Shown here: positions 1 through 8,291 of the stretch, in pieces
How the letters are laid out: each line of letters opens with the position of its first letter
How positions within the stretch are numbered: position 1 is the first letter of the stretch
Origin: an uncultured Planctomyces sp.
GTDB lineage: Bacteria; Planctomycetota; Planctomycetia; Planctomycetales; Planctomycetaceae
Direction: 5' to 3'
DNA length: 51,973 nt
Assembly: GCA_937904325.1 (NCBI GenBank)
Contig: CALGTK010000198.1
Location: 1-51,973, forward strand
Program-made: the position numbers and the translations under genes
The notes under the pieces: model-generated
The model's database searches: none
What the model saw: the letters and a program-made list of their open reading frames with translations, nothing else
What the model was told of the DNA's origin: nothing

Positions 1-36
1 TCGTCCGGGGGATCGTCCGGGGGATCGTCCGGGGGA
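1..36 (+). repeat. Three tandem copies of a 12-bp repeat inside the coding frame
   Basis: The unit TCGTCCGGGGGA occurs three times without a mismatch at 1-12, 13-24 and 25-36, and may continue upstream of the window. It is in frame and encodes Ser-Ser-Gly-Gly each time, so copy-number change would lengthen or shorten the protein without shifting the frame. Confidence 0.9.
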
Positions 37-1200
37 TTTGGTCATCGAACGCCTGCTGGATACTGGACTGCGTACGGCGCACCGGTTGCACCAGTACAGG
101 GCTTTGTTCCAGTTCCTGTACGACCTGTTGCACTGTCCGCTCCGGCAGGACCGCCTGACCCGGTTCCAAAGTGGGCTCGTCCACCTGGTACAGTGCCGGT
201 GATCGCGATCGCCGCCCCGGCTCCGCGATGGGTTAATCCAAGTGCTCTTTCAGCAACGCACAATGCGGCGAACATGCGGGCTGCCCCGTATCAAGCCGTC
301 CCCGCTCAGCAGGCTATGCCGATGCCGGCTGCTCCCGGCCAGGTCGTTTACCCGCATGGGCTGCAAAACGGAATTCAGTTACAGCAGTATCAGGTTGCCC
401 AGGCGACCAGTCCGAATCAGCCCGCAGTACCTGCTGATCCTGGCATTTTTAATGGGCAGGCCGGGGCTGCTCCGCAGGCAAATGCACCCCAGCAGATCGT
501 CCCTCTGCAGCCTGCACAGCAGCCATTGGCTGCCCCGCCGGCCGGATTGCAACCGGGATTTGCTCCGCAAATGGTCGCCCCACAAGGAGTACCATTGCAG
601 CAGCAATACGCCGCTCCACAGTACGGACAGGCTCAACCGATGCGTGCTTACGCGGGTCCGGCATTGCCGATTCAGCAGGTTCCGCAAGGAGTCACTCCTT
701 ACGGCCAGGCACCGCCTCAACCGGTTCCTGCTGGCCCAATCAATCCGCCGTCTTCAGTTTCAACTGTCTACGGATACTCTGATACCGGGGCACGTCCGCC
801 CGGTACACTCGGCAAGACATACATGCGACCGACTCGCATGATTGATTGGGATAAGCATCCTCGCATCGGCATGCTCGACGTCGAAATCATTGACACTCTG
901 CGAGCTGGTCTCGCTGCGGATGTGAAAATAAAAGTCACCGCTCGGGATACTTACAACCACTTCAAGCCGTTGGAAGGTTTCCGAGGCGACGACGGTGTCT
1001 GGCATTTCGAATCAGACCCGCTTCTGCCGACCGTGCCGAATATTTACGACGTCAAGTTCACGCTAGTTCGAGAACAGACCGTCTTTGAAAAGCGATACGG
1101 TCGAGTCTTTGAGAAGACGATTGAACAGAATCTTGGCAGCCTCGGCACTCAGCGAGTTCGCTTGATCCCTGGCCGTATCGTCGACCTGGTCTACTACTAA
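1..1200 (+). CDS. Pro/Gln/Ala-rich hypothetical protein, 5' end cut off
   Basis: The frame is open from the first base to the TAA at 1198-1200, so the gene starts upstream of the window. A GTG at 193 could also serve as a start, but coding character continues without a stop before it. The visible protein starts with three Ser-Ser-Gly-Gly repeats. A roughly 240-residue linker rich in Pro, Gln, Ala and Val follows. A compact C-terminal domain of about 120 residues begins near the Met-Ile-Asp-Trp-Asp at 838 and ends in Leu-Val-Tyr-Tyr. The charged alternating pattern of that last part looks like a folded beta-rich domain, and I recognise no family. The long disordered linker suggests a surface or cell-envelope protein, but no signal peptide can be judged because the N terminus is missing. 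A hairpin follows the stop codon. Confidence 0.75.
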   Translation, partial: SSGGSSGGSSGGFGHRTPAGYWTAYGAPVAPVQGFVPVPVRPVALSAPAGPPDPVPKWARPPGTVPVIAIAAPAPRWVNPSALSATHNAANMRAAPYQAVPAQQAMPMPAAPGQVVYPHGLQNGIQLQQYQVAQATSPNQPAVPADPGIFNGQAGAAPQANAPQQIVPLQPAQQPLAAPPAGLQPGFAPQMVAPQGVPLQQQYAAPQYGQAQPMRAYAGPALPIQQVPQGVTPYGQAPPQPVPAGPINPPSSVSTVYGYSDTGARPPGTLGKTYMRPTRMIDWDKHPRIGMLDVEIIDTLRAGLAADVKIKVTARDTYNHFKPLEGFRGDDGVWHFESDPLLPTVPNIYDVKFTLVREQTVFEKRYGRVFEKTIEQNLGSLGTQRVRLIPGRIVDLVYY

Positions 1201-1241
1201 ACGCAGGCGGAATAGCTCCGCACATGGGACTAACTGGATTC

Positions 1242-1280
1242 AACAGGGCAACGTGCATTTCGTACGTCGCCCTGTTTCTT
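1242..1280 (+). terminator. Probable intrinsic terminator after the Pro/Gln-rich gene
   Basis: The 13-base arms at 1242-1254 and 1264-1276 pair with a single A-C mismatch around a 9-base loop. The plus-strand product ends in a short T-rich stretch (TTTCTT). It sits 41 bases after the stop at 1200 and before the convergent gene that ends at 1302. Confidence 0.55.
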
Positions 1281-1301
1281 TGCACTCGCATAGTTCGGTG
1301 A

Positions 1302-2132
1302 TCAGAATGGTACACGAAGCCCGTCGTAGGCAAGCTGCACGTTCGCCGGCAGTCGGGCGTTTGTCGCTTCGTGCTCAAGCGAGTGCGAGATGTGCGTCAG
1401 CCATGTTTGTTTTGGCTTGAGCCGATCGACGACTTCCAGTGCCTGGTCAATTGAGAAATGTGTCGGATGTGGCTTGTCCCGAAGGGTGTCGAGAATCAGC
1501 ACGTCTAGCCCTTCCAGTTTCGACCAGCTTTCGTCTGGAATTGTACTGACGTCCGTGCAGAACGCGACATCAGTAAATCGATACCCAAGAACCGGCATCC
1601 GTCCGTGCAACAACCGCACTGGTTGGACGGTCAGGCCAAGCAACTCGAATGGTTTTTCGTCGATTCGCCGTACGTCGAACTGCGGAATCGACCAGCCTTG
1701 CGCTTCGGGGGGGCGTTCTCGAAACGCGTAACTGAAAGCGGCTCGCATCGTGGCTTCGGTTGATTCTTCCAGATAAATCGGCAGCGGATAACCCAACCGA
1801 TACGGAAACAGCCGTGTATCGTCGAGGCCGTAGAGATGGTCGACATGCCCATGTGTAAAGATCACCGCATGGGCGATCTGAATCTGCTCTCGCAGCAACT
1901 GAAGCCTCAGTTCAGGAGACGTATCGATTAAAAATGTGCCACCGGGCGCGTGAACGGCAACGCCAGTTCGCATTCTTTTGTTACGAGGATTGGGGGACCG
2001 GCAAACGTCGCAGTCGCACCCGATCATTGGTACGCCGGTGCTGGTTCCCGTCCCCAGGAGTACGAGTTCCTGGCGTCGCGAAGCAGCCGCTTCGTCTGTC
2101 GGAAATTCTTCGGAACCGGTTTCGGTCGTCAT
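1302..2132 (-). CDS. MBL-fold metallohydrolase, PhnP/RNase Z-like
   Basis: This 276-residue protein has the metallo-beta-lactamase signature THGHVDH, with metal ligands His94, His96, Asp98 and His99. A further His lies in the Leu-Leu-His-Gly segment, an Asp in Phe-Cys-Thr-Asp, and a late His in Thr-His-Ile-Ser-His. The N-terminal Gly-Thr-Gly-Thr-Ser-Thr-Gly-Val-Pro and the cysteines C39, C41 and C44 are typical of the PhnP-like subfamily. PhnP itself hydrolyses cyclic ribose phosphodiesters, and relatives act on RNA or small phosphodiesters. The substrate here is unknown, and no phn genes are near. The start lies 7 bases after the stop of the upstream YhaN-like gene, so the two are almost certainly cotranscribed. 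The first 20 residues are Glu/Thr/Ala-rich and look like an extension. The family is secure; the exact reaction is not. Confidence 0.87.
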   Translation of the reverse strand: MTTETGSEEFPTDEAAASRRQELVLLGTGTSTGVPMIGCDCDVCRSPNPRNKRMRTGVAVHAPGGTFLIDTSPELRLQLLREQIQIAHAVIFTHGHVDHLYGLDDTRLFPYRLGYPLPIYLEESTEATMRAAFSYAFRERPPEAQGWSIPQFDVRRIDEKPFELLGLTVQPVRLLHGRMPVLGYRFTDVAFCTDVSTIPDESWSKLEGLDVLILDTLRDKPHPTHFSIDQALEVVDRLKPKQTWLTHISHSLEHEATNARLPANVQLAYDGLRVPF

Positions 2133-2139
2133 GGTGGGT

Positions 2140-5100
2140 TTACCCGGCCTTCAGCTCATCATTGATCGCTCGACGCTCGGGAAGCATCACGGTGCTGACA
2201 CCTTGCTGCCGGAACATTTCTGCCAGATGCTGGTGACACGTGAAGAACAGAACCTGCTGGTTGTCGCCAGTTTGTCGCGTCAGTTCTTCGATCGCCGCTC
2301 GAGTTCGCTGCTCGTCGAAGTTGACCAGGATATCGTCCAGCACGATTGGCAATTCGACTCCCAGGTTCGAGAAGTGTTCGATCATGGCAAGGCGAATTGC
2401 GAGGAAGAGCTGCTCTCGAGTGCCGCCGCTCAGGTGTTCGATCCGAAGGGTATTGCCGTCCGCATCGTCGACGCACAAAGTCCGTTCTCCCATTGGGGTC
2501 CAGATGTTGTCGTACCGCTCGCCGCTGAGTCGACTCAGGTACTCCCTGGCCCGAGCCAGGATCGGCGGCTGATGGCTCTGCTCAAACTCGATCCGCAACC
2601 CTTCCAGAGAATTCACAGACCACGCCAGCGCGAACCATTCTTCGGCCAGAGACGTGAGTTCCGACAGTTGTTGCTCACGTTCAAATCTCAGTTCAGCTCC
2701 GCTTCGATCATTTTCAAGCAATTCGATTTCCCGCTTGAATCGCCCCAGGTTTTCGAACGCGTCTTCAATGTCGATGGCAAGATCGTCGAGTTCGCTTCGG
2801 ATCGTTGCAATGCAACATGCGTTATGTTCGGGATCGTATTTTTCGAGATCGCTCTCCACGATTGCCATCGTTGACTGACCGGACGCTGCTGTTACCAGTT
2901 CCTGATTCGCTCGGTCAAGTAATTCTTCAAGCTTGAAGCGTCGCTCAAGCAATGAAGCTCGATCCTGAAATTCCTCGCGTGACACAGCTCCGCCGCGGAC
3001 AAGAATTGCGTCGCGTTGAGATTCCAATCGGCGAATGCGGTCACGGAATTTCGAAGCTTCCAGTCGACGTTGACGAGCTTCACGTTTGCTCCGCCGCCGT
3101 TGTTGATTTAATTCCGAAATACGCGTCAGTACCTGAGCCCAATGGTCAAGCACCGGAACGGGATCCGCGTAATCGACTTTCCACTGCTGTAGTCGATGTC
3201 CGAACTCTTCGACACGTTTACGGAATCGTTCCAGCATGCGACGGGACATCTGTGTGTCCTCGTCCAACGCGTCGATCCGCTGAAGGACCATCGCTGCTCG
3301 CCCAACCTGATCGCGGTGCCAGATTGCTTCGTCGATGTCGACATTTTCTTCCAGCCCCTGCTCATTCAAGTGGCTGCACCAGTCTTGCCGTGCCGCTCCG
3401 AAATCACGTTGAATATCCCGCAACCGATGCCGCATTTCGACAAGTTCAGGGCGAGTCTTGGCAACCCATGCTTCGATCTGCTCAAGCAGTTCCAGTTCGC
3501 GCAGCCGTTCCAGCGACTGTCGCAGAAGGTCAGCTTCGGAAAGCCACGACGGCCGAACTCCATGATCGCCGGCTTCGCCATTTCCTGCGACACGAGTCGG
3601 ATTTTCCAGATTCGTCACACGATTCACCGGCTTCGGCGAAACCGTCACGGAGGATTCTTTGTTGTTTGCCAGGTTGACGGCAGAAACACGAGCCATCATG
3701 TCGGCAATGCTTTCGGTTTCTCCCGGCACTGTGACGACCTTGTCGTCGTCTTCCTGCCACTCAGTTCTGACCGAAGATGTTTCCCTGGCCGACGTTTGTG
3801 ATTCAACGAGCCCTGCTGCTTGCGTCTGTGAAAGGGGATGTTGCTCGGCGGTTTTTTTGTTCGCGGTTTCATTAAAAGGTACCTCGTGTCTCAACTCGGT
3901 CACGGCCGGAGTGATGCACGAAATAGCCTCGCGTGTTTCCTTGAAACGCAACTCCTGTTCGCGAATTTCGTCTTCGAGTAACAGTTTCTTCCGTTCGAAA
4001 TCGCCTTCGGAATGACACTTCAGTGCAAACGGAATCCCGGTGCAGAACGCTCCCAGAAGAGCGTAGGTCAGTCCGACAAAACCGTTAGTAGTCACGCCTG
4101 TCATGAACCCGATCAGACCCAGCGACAGCCCGGCAATTGCCAAAGCAATAAAGACAGCGTTCACCCACTGTGGCAATGCTGAGTGAAGTTGCAGACGATT
4201 GAGTTGATTCGCCAGACCAATTCGGCGTTGTGTCAACTCGGTCTCGCGAATCCGCAGACGACTGAGGTCTTCGAGCCGGGTCAGTTTAACTTTGGTCTGT
4301 TCGATCACCTGGGCAATCGTCACGTCCGGGAAAATTTCACGAGCTGCGGTTAGCTTTTCCTGTCGCCGATGAAACTTCTTCGACAGTTTGCGGTAGCGGT
4401 CTCGCAGCTTCTGACTGCGATTACTCAGCTCGCGAAACGTTTTTGCTCGATTCGTCAAACAGTCACCAGCGAGATGCGAAGTGTCGACGGATCGTACCCT
4501 CTCCTCAGTCCACGCAGGTCCGAGTTTTTGCAGACGTTTGGTCAGTTGATCCCGAAGTTCGTCACTCTTCTGGTCAGTCTCGTCGACGAATTGCTGCACT
4601 TCTGCAATCCAGTCTCGCTGATCGATAAATGCCTGCAGAGCGGGTCCGTAACGATGAAACAGCGGATCGATCGCGATCTGTTTTCGCTGTTCAACAAGCT
4701 GTCGCGCTTCTGCAAGTAATTCATTGCGGCGTCCGCGAATCGCGGCTAGTTCCTGCTCGATGTTGTGCAAATCAGAAAGGCCATTCGCCGGAAAGTCCGG
4801 CAGGTATGGTAGCTGGTCGAGTTTCTTCTGCAGCACTCGGACCTTCTGCCACGGTTCGTGAACCTGCTCCATGTATTCATGGCCGTGTAGTTGGTGTTCA
4901 AGGCCCTGTTGCCGCTGCTTGAACTCAACGATCGACTCTTCCCAACGCTCCTGCTCATCACAAAGCTGAGCATGTTTTCGTCGGATGCCAGTCACTTGCT
5001 CCAACTGAACGTCGATCTTTGCAACTTCATCGTATAGATCGGCAAGCTTACCTTCTCCAGTTTCGACGTCCAGAATCTCACTGCATTCCTGTCGAACGTC

Positions 5101-5622
5101 CTCGATCAGCTGCAACAGTTGCTGACCGTCGAGCCCTAACGACAATGAGTAAATGTGCTCGGCGACTTCCTTCGACTCCAGCGTCGCGAGTTCCTGCAAT
5201 TCGTACAGCCCGATGGCGAAAATGTTTTCGTAGATCGACTCGCTGACATCCGACACCAGATTCGAAACAAGTTCCGAGCCATCGTGCGACGGTTGCTCCG
5301 ACTGCAGACCATCGTCGGTCTCGACCGGCCAGGAAGTGACCAGCCCTGTCGAGTCGCCCTGCCCGGATCGACGGATCATCCACGATTCATGGTCGTGGCG
5401 GATCTGAATTGACCCACCCCAGGGTTGAGTGCCGTCGTCATTGGCCGGGCGGCCGGATTCGCCTCGTCGGAATCCGTAAAGCACGCCCCGCACGAACCGC
5501 ATGAGCGTTGACTTACCGGCTTCATTCAGGCCGTAGTAAACGCTGATGCCTTCGGAGTCGACTGGCAAGTCAAGGTTCTGCCATGCACCGAATCGCTCAA
5601 TATGAATTCGTTCAAGTTTCAT
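2140..5622 (-). CDS. YhaN/SbcC-like AAA ATPase with coiled coil and membrane hairpin
   Basis: The 1160-residue protein has an SMC/Rad50-type layout. The N terminus carries a Walker A (GLNEAGKST, residues 31-39). Long heptad-rich coiled-coil segments fill the middle. The C terminus has the ABC signature Leu-Ser-Gly-Gly near residue 1064, followed by a Walker B/D-loop (Val-Leu-Asp-Asp-Ile, then Asn-Phe-Asp). Residues about 485-535 form two hydrophobic segments flanked by charged residues, a likely membrane hairpin. This recalls Bacillus YhaN, a membrane-linked SbcC relative, more than Rad50 itself. A Ser/Thr/Glu-rich linker (about residues 590-690) interrupts the second half. The start is supported by a strong AGGAGG seven bases upstream of the ATG. 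Upstream lies its YhaO-like partner, downstream the MBL hydrolase. A role in DNA end processing or repair is inferred from the family; partner activity is in doubt (see findings). Confidence 0.87.
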   Translation of the reverse strand: MKLERIHIERFGAWQNLDLPVDSEGISVYYGLNEAGKSTLMRFVRGVLYGFRRGESGRPANDDGTQPWGGSIQIRHDHESWMIRRSGQGDSTGLVTSWPVETDDGLQSEQPSHDGSELVSNLVSDVSESIYENIFAIGLYELQELATLESKEVAEHIYSLSLGLDGQQLLQLIEDVRQECSEILDVETGEGKLADLYDEVAKIDVQLEQVTGIRRKHAQLCDEQERWEESIVEFKQRQQGLEHQLHGHEYMEQVHEPWQKVRVLQKKLDQLPYLPDFPANGLSDLHNIEQELAAIRGRRNELLAEARQLVEQRKQIAIDPLFHRYGPALQAFIDQRDWIAEVQQFVDETDQKSDELRDQLTKRLQKLGPAWTEERVRSVDTSHLAGDCLTNRAKTFRELSNRSQKLRDRYRKLSKKFHRRQEKLTAAREIFPDVTIAQVIEQTKVKLTRLEDLSRLRIRETELTQRRIGLANQLNRLQLHSALPQWVNAVFIALAIAGLSLGLIGFMTGVTTNGFVGLTYALLGAFCTGIPFALKCHSEGDFERKKLLLEDEIREQELRFKETREAISCITPAVTELRHEVPFNETANKKTAEQHPLSQTQAAGLVESQTSARETSSVRTEWQEDDDKVVTVPGETESIADMMARVSAVNLANNKESSVTVSPKPVNRVTNLENPTRVAGNGEAGDHGVRPSWLSEADLLRQSLERLRELELLEQIEAWVAKTRPELVEMRHRLRDIQRDFGAARQDWCSHLNEQGLEENVDIDEAIWHRDQVGRAAMVLQRIDALDEDTQMSRRMLERFRKRVEEFGHRLQQWKVDYADPVPVLDHWAQVLTRISELNQQRRRSKREARQRRLEASKFRDRIRRLESQRDAILVRGGAVSREEFQDRASLLERRFKLEELLDRANQELVTAASGQSTMAIVESDLEKYDPEHNACCIATIRSELDDLAIDIEDAFENLGRFKREIELLENDRSGAELRFEREQQLSELTSLAEEWFALAWSVNSLEGLRIEFEQSHQPPILARAREYLSRLSGERYDNIWTPMGERTLCVDDADGNTLRIEHLSGGTREQLFLAIRLAMIEHFSNLGVELPIVLDDILVNFDEQRTRAAIEELTRQTGDNQQVLFFTCHQHLAEMFRQQGVSTVMLPERRAINDELKAG

Positions 5623-5644
5623 CCGGTTTCCTCCTGAAACCCGG
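5623..5644 (-). promoter_or_regulatory. Hairpin presenting the ribosome binding site of the YhaN-like gene
   Basis: Read on the minus strand, an 8-bp stem with one bulged G (arms 5636-5644 and 5623-5630) closes a five-base AGGAG loop immediately before the ATG at 5622. The Shine-Dalgarno core therefore lies in the loop, with its last G in the stem. Such a structure could tune initiation. Whether it forms is inferred from base pairing only. Confidence 0.4.
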
Positions 5645-5782
5645 AACCGCCGTTGTCTGATTAGCCTCAGGAATTCTTCGTTCGAGAGTCAGGGGTCGGC
5701 GTCTTCCAATCCGACCGGGCAATCCCGGCACAAATACAAATATCTGATGACCGTTGAGGTCGATTGCTTTATTTATGGTAGA

Positions 5783-7117
5783 TCAAAATCTGGTAGCGTC
5801 GTCTTTAGCGGAGTCTAACCATGCTGTTCCCAGGGAACGAATTCGCTCAGCGACCGCCGTCTGCGAAACTCGCCCGGCAAGTGCGTCCAGTCGATTTGGC
5901 CAAGGCCCTGATGAGTCTTCGTCGTTTGATTCCAGTCTTCGAACAACTTTGCCAGAGATAGAATGTTCGCGGTCGATCTGGCAGAGAAAACTCGTCAGCA
6001 GAGGATGGCGGTCTTCGCTTGCCGGAGAGTCGTCGTTCCACCCTGTCTCGTCGGAAATATCGGATCGCTCAGTTGTTGCAGACGATGGTTCTGGCCGAAG
6101 TGTCAGGCTGTGAATCATGTGCTGACCGTCGGCCAGCGATGAATCGGTCTCCAGTAGTTCGAACAGTTCGTCTTCGGCATCGTTGTTCTGCAATGATTCA
6201 TACAATGATCCGCTACCGGTCAACACCCAGTTAAGGATCAGCACGGAGGTACGTTCGAGACTGGGGAGAGATTCGACATACTCTCGCATTGTCGACATGA
6301 GTTGATCCCACGTCGCCGTTTCGCCAATCGTGATGTTGATCGTTTCTCGCCGCACCGGCGAGGTAACGATTGTCTCTGTCGCAATGCTGGATCGAGCTTC
6401 GACGGTCACCAGCGAGCATCCCGCTGGTCCACAATCAGAACGGGTCATTGAAGTTGCCGGGCCGGGACCGTGTGCAATCTGCTCCATTCGAGTGATTGTC
6501 GTCCGAGCAAACGGTAATGGCACGGCGAGATAGTCGACGCGGTGCGCGGAAAGCCAGGTTTCGACGACCGATTCGTCAGGCGTTGTCCCCGAAGATGCGA
6601 ACGGCGGAATGATGCCAATGCGGAATGGACCGATCCGCGACTGCCCCATCGAAGATGTATCATCCTGCTGAACGGCGTTGTCAGTGGACCGTCCGAGGCA
6701 CGCCTGCAAAGTCGCCAGCACATTGCCATTCCGCATGATCGCGGTGGGCTCGTCGACTTCCGGAACAAACAGGCTGATATTGTCGGGAAGGTCTTTAAAT
6801 GATGCCCAGGCATCTTGAGAATCTCGCGGACCGGACACGACAAACACGTCGATGCCCACCTCTTCAAGACACGTAAATCCTTCGCGAAGTGCGACTCGAG
6901 CCCGCAGGCTGCGGTCAGTCTCATCGAAGGTATCGCCCGTTAGCAGAAGGAAGTCGACCTCGTTGTCGACACAGGCTTCGACGATCCGCTCAAAAGAAAG
7001 CAGTGTCGCGTCGACGAGTTTCGAGCGGACTTTGTCGTCGCACGGACCAGTGTCTCGAACCTGGTGATCTGCCAACACGCCGGATGCGTGAATGAACTTC
7101 AAAGCCTCAAAGGCCAT
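5783..7117 (-). CDS. YhaO/SbcD-like metallophosphoesterase, metal site degenerate
   Basis: This 444-residue protein has the fold landmarks of the SbcD/YhaO/Mre11 calcineurin-like family. These are an N-terminal Phe-Ile-His-Ala strand, a Leu-Leu-Leu-Thr-Gly-Asp-Thr-Phe-Asp block (GDxxD, Asp62 and Asp65), and a following strand ending in Gly-Pro-Arg-Asp (96-99). In active enzymes the first motif is DxH, but here the aligned residues are Gly-Val-Leu (13-15). The third motif GNHD is GPRD, and the later GHxH equivalent reads Val-Pro-Leu-Pro-Phe after Val-Asp-Tyr-Leu-Ala. Most metal ligands are therefore missing. The second half is a divergent Ser/Glu-rich region. The start has a good AAAGGA seven bases upstream. 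A 160-base spacer separates it from the YhaN-like gene downstream, its expected partner. It may be a structural, non-catalytic subunit. Confidence 0.72.
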   Translation of the reverse strand: MAFEALKFIHASGVLADHQVRDTGPCDDKVRSKLVDATLLSFERIVEACVDNEVDFLLLTGDTFDETDRSLRARVALREGFTCLEEVGIDVFVVSGPRDSQDAWASFKDLPDNISLFVPEVDEPTAIMRNGNVLATLQACLGRSTDNAVQQDDTSSMGQSRIGPFRIGIIPPFASSGTTPDESVVETWLSAHRVDYLAVPLPFARTTITRMEQIAHGPGPATSMTRSDCGPAGCSLVTVEARSSIATETIVTSPVRRETINITIGETATWDQLMSTMREYVESLPSLERTSVLILNWVLTGSGSLYESLQNNDAEDELFELLETDSSLADGQHMIHSLTLRPEPSSATTERSDISDETGWNDDSPASEDRHPLLTSFLCQIDREHSISGKVVRRLESNDEDSSGPWPNRLDALAGRVSQTAVAERIRSLGTAWLDSAKDDATRF

Positions 7118-7138
7118 GTTCGAATCCTTTCGATGCTC

Positions 7139-7153
7139 ACGGGCTATGCCCGT
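7139..7153 (-). other. Short perfect hairpin in the leader of the YhaO-like gene
   Basis: ACGGGC and GCCCGT flank a three-base loop about 22 bases upstream of the ATG at 7117. It lies in the 157-base gap after mazG and just before the Shine-Dalgarno region. It could be a weak terminator for mazG or part of the leader; no T tract follows on the minus strand. I see no convincing promoter in the gap. Confidence 0.3.
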
Positions 7154-7274
7154 TTCTGACCGCTCCAGTCCCTGGGCGGGCTGCTCGTCCGAGTCGGTGC
7201 GCGCAGCACCTCCCGGTGAAGTGCGGCGAGTCTAACTCCAGTCCGCATCTAGAGAAAGAGCGATTCGGGAGTCG

Positions 7275-8195
7275 TCACGCAGGCGGATCGACTGATTCGC
7301 GTTCGAGCCGTTTACCTTCCTGGTAAAGCTCTTCCATCTGCTGGATCGTGACGTCCCGGATGTCCAGTTCCTGTTCGCGTAAGCGATTCTCGATGTACCG
7401 AAACCGCCGCTCAAATTTCGCATTGCTTTTTCGCAAAGCCTCTTCCGGATTGACCTGCCACCGGCGTGCGATATTCGCAATTACGAATAAAACGTCCCCG
7501 AGTTCGCCTTCGATCCGTTCCTGTCGAGCGGCATCTTCAACGGGCAAGTCCCTGGTTCGGGGACCGTCAACGCTTGCCGGAATGTCCGGAACCTGACCGT
7601 CTTCGAACAATTCATCAGCCAGCTCCGCGACTTCTTCATTCAGCTTGTCGAACAGCATCGCTCGATGAGGAAAATCGTAGCCAACGCGCGCCGCCTGTTT
7701 TGTGATACGTGCGGCTTTGGCAAGACCTGGAAGTTCGACCGGGATCCCGTCGAGGACAGATTCACGTTCGCTTTTCTCTTTGCGTTTCGCCTTGTCCCAG
7801 TGTTGCGAGACGTCCTCAGCGTTCTCCGCGACCGCATCTCCGAAAACATGCGGATGTCGATCGACCATCTTCTTCGTGATGCCATCCATTACGGATAGAA
7901 TGTCAAACCGCTGCTCATCTTTGGCGATCTGAGCATCCAGCACGACCTGCAACAGGACATCGCCGAGTTCTTCACAGATTGCGGCGTTGTCGTCTGTGTC
8001 GATCGCCTCAAGCAGTTCGTACGTTTCTTCCAGCGTGTACGGCTTGATCGTGGGCAGAGTCTGCTGTCGATCCCACGGACAACCATCTGGTGACCGCAAC
8101 TTCGCGATGACCTCCAGAAGTCTGACAAATGCATCCGCCGCCGGACCGGCTTCCGGGGCGATTCCAAATGTCGCCGGGTCGTGTTTCTCGGTCAT
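7275..8195 (-). CDS. mazG: Nucleoside triphosphate pyrophosphohydrolase MazG
   Basis: MazG hydrolyses (d)NTPs to NMPs and pyrophosphate in the cytoplasm and clears non-canonical or excess nucleotides. The protein has two MazG domains. The first holds Arg-Ser-Pro-Asp-Gly-Cys-Pro-Trp-Asp, then the metal-binding Glu-Glu-x-x-Glu and Glu-Glu-Leu-Gly-Asp. The second repeats the pattern (Asn-Glu-Glu-Val-Ala-Glu, then Gly-Glu-Leu-Gly-Asp) and ends in the family-typical Asn-x-Lys-Phe-x-Arg-Arg-Phe. An insert of about 20 residues (Glu-Asp-Gly-Gln to Gln-Glu-Arg) lies within the second domain. I chose the ATG at 8195 (306 residues). The frame stays open to 8267, but the extra residues do not resemble the family, and no start has a clear Shine-Dalgarno. 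The upstream sulfatase gene ends at 8292; the YhaO-like gene follows after 157 bases. Confidence 0.93.
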   Translation of the reverse strand: MTEKHDPATFGIAPEAGPAADAFVRLLEVIAKLRSPDGCPWDRQQTLPTIKPYTLEETYELLEAIDTDDNAAICEELGDVLLQVVLDAQIAKDEQRFDILSVMDGITKKMVDRHPHVFGDAVAENAEDVSQHWDKAKRKEKSERESVLDGIPVELPGLAKAARITKQAARVGYDFPHRAMLFDKLNEEVAELADELFEDGQVPDIPASVDGPRTRDLPVEDAARQERIEGELGDVLFVIANIARRWQVNPEEALRKSNAKFERRFRYIENRLREQELDIRDVTIQQMEELYQEGKRLERESVDPPA

Positions 8196-8291
8196 CATAC
8201 GAACCGTTTTCAAGTCGAAACCTGGAAGACTTAACAAAGTGCATTTGAACTCTGCGTTCCGTTTCACAGTGATGGCAGTGGAGACTGAGGA

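Noticed and set aside
1978-2874. A 298-codon open frame on the plus strand opposite the YhaN-like and MBL genes
   Set aside because: It lies antisense to two well-supported genes, has no ribosome site or family pattern, and crosses their boundary.
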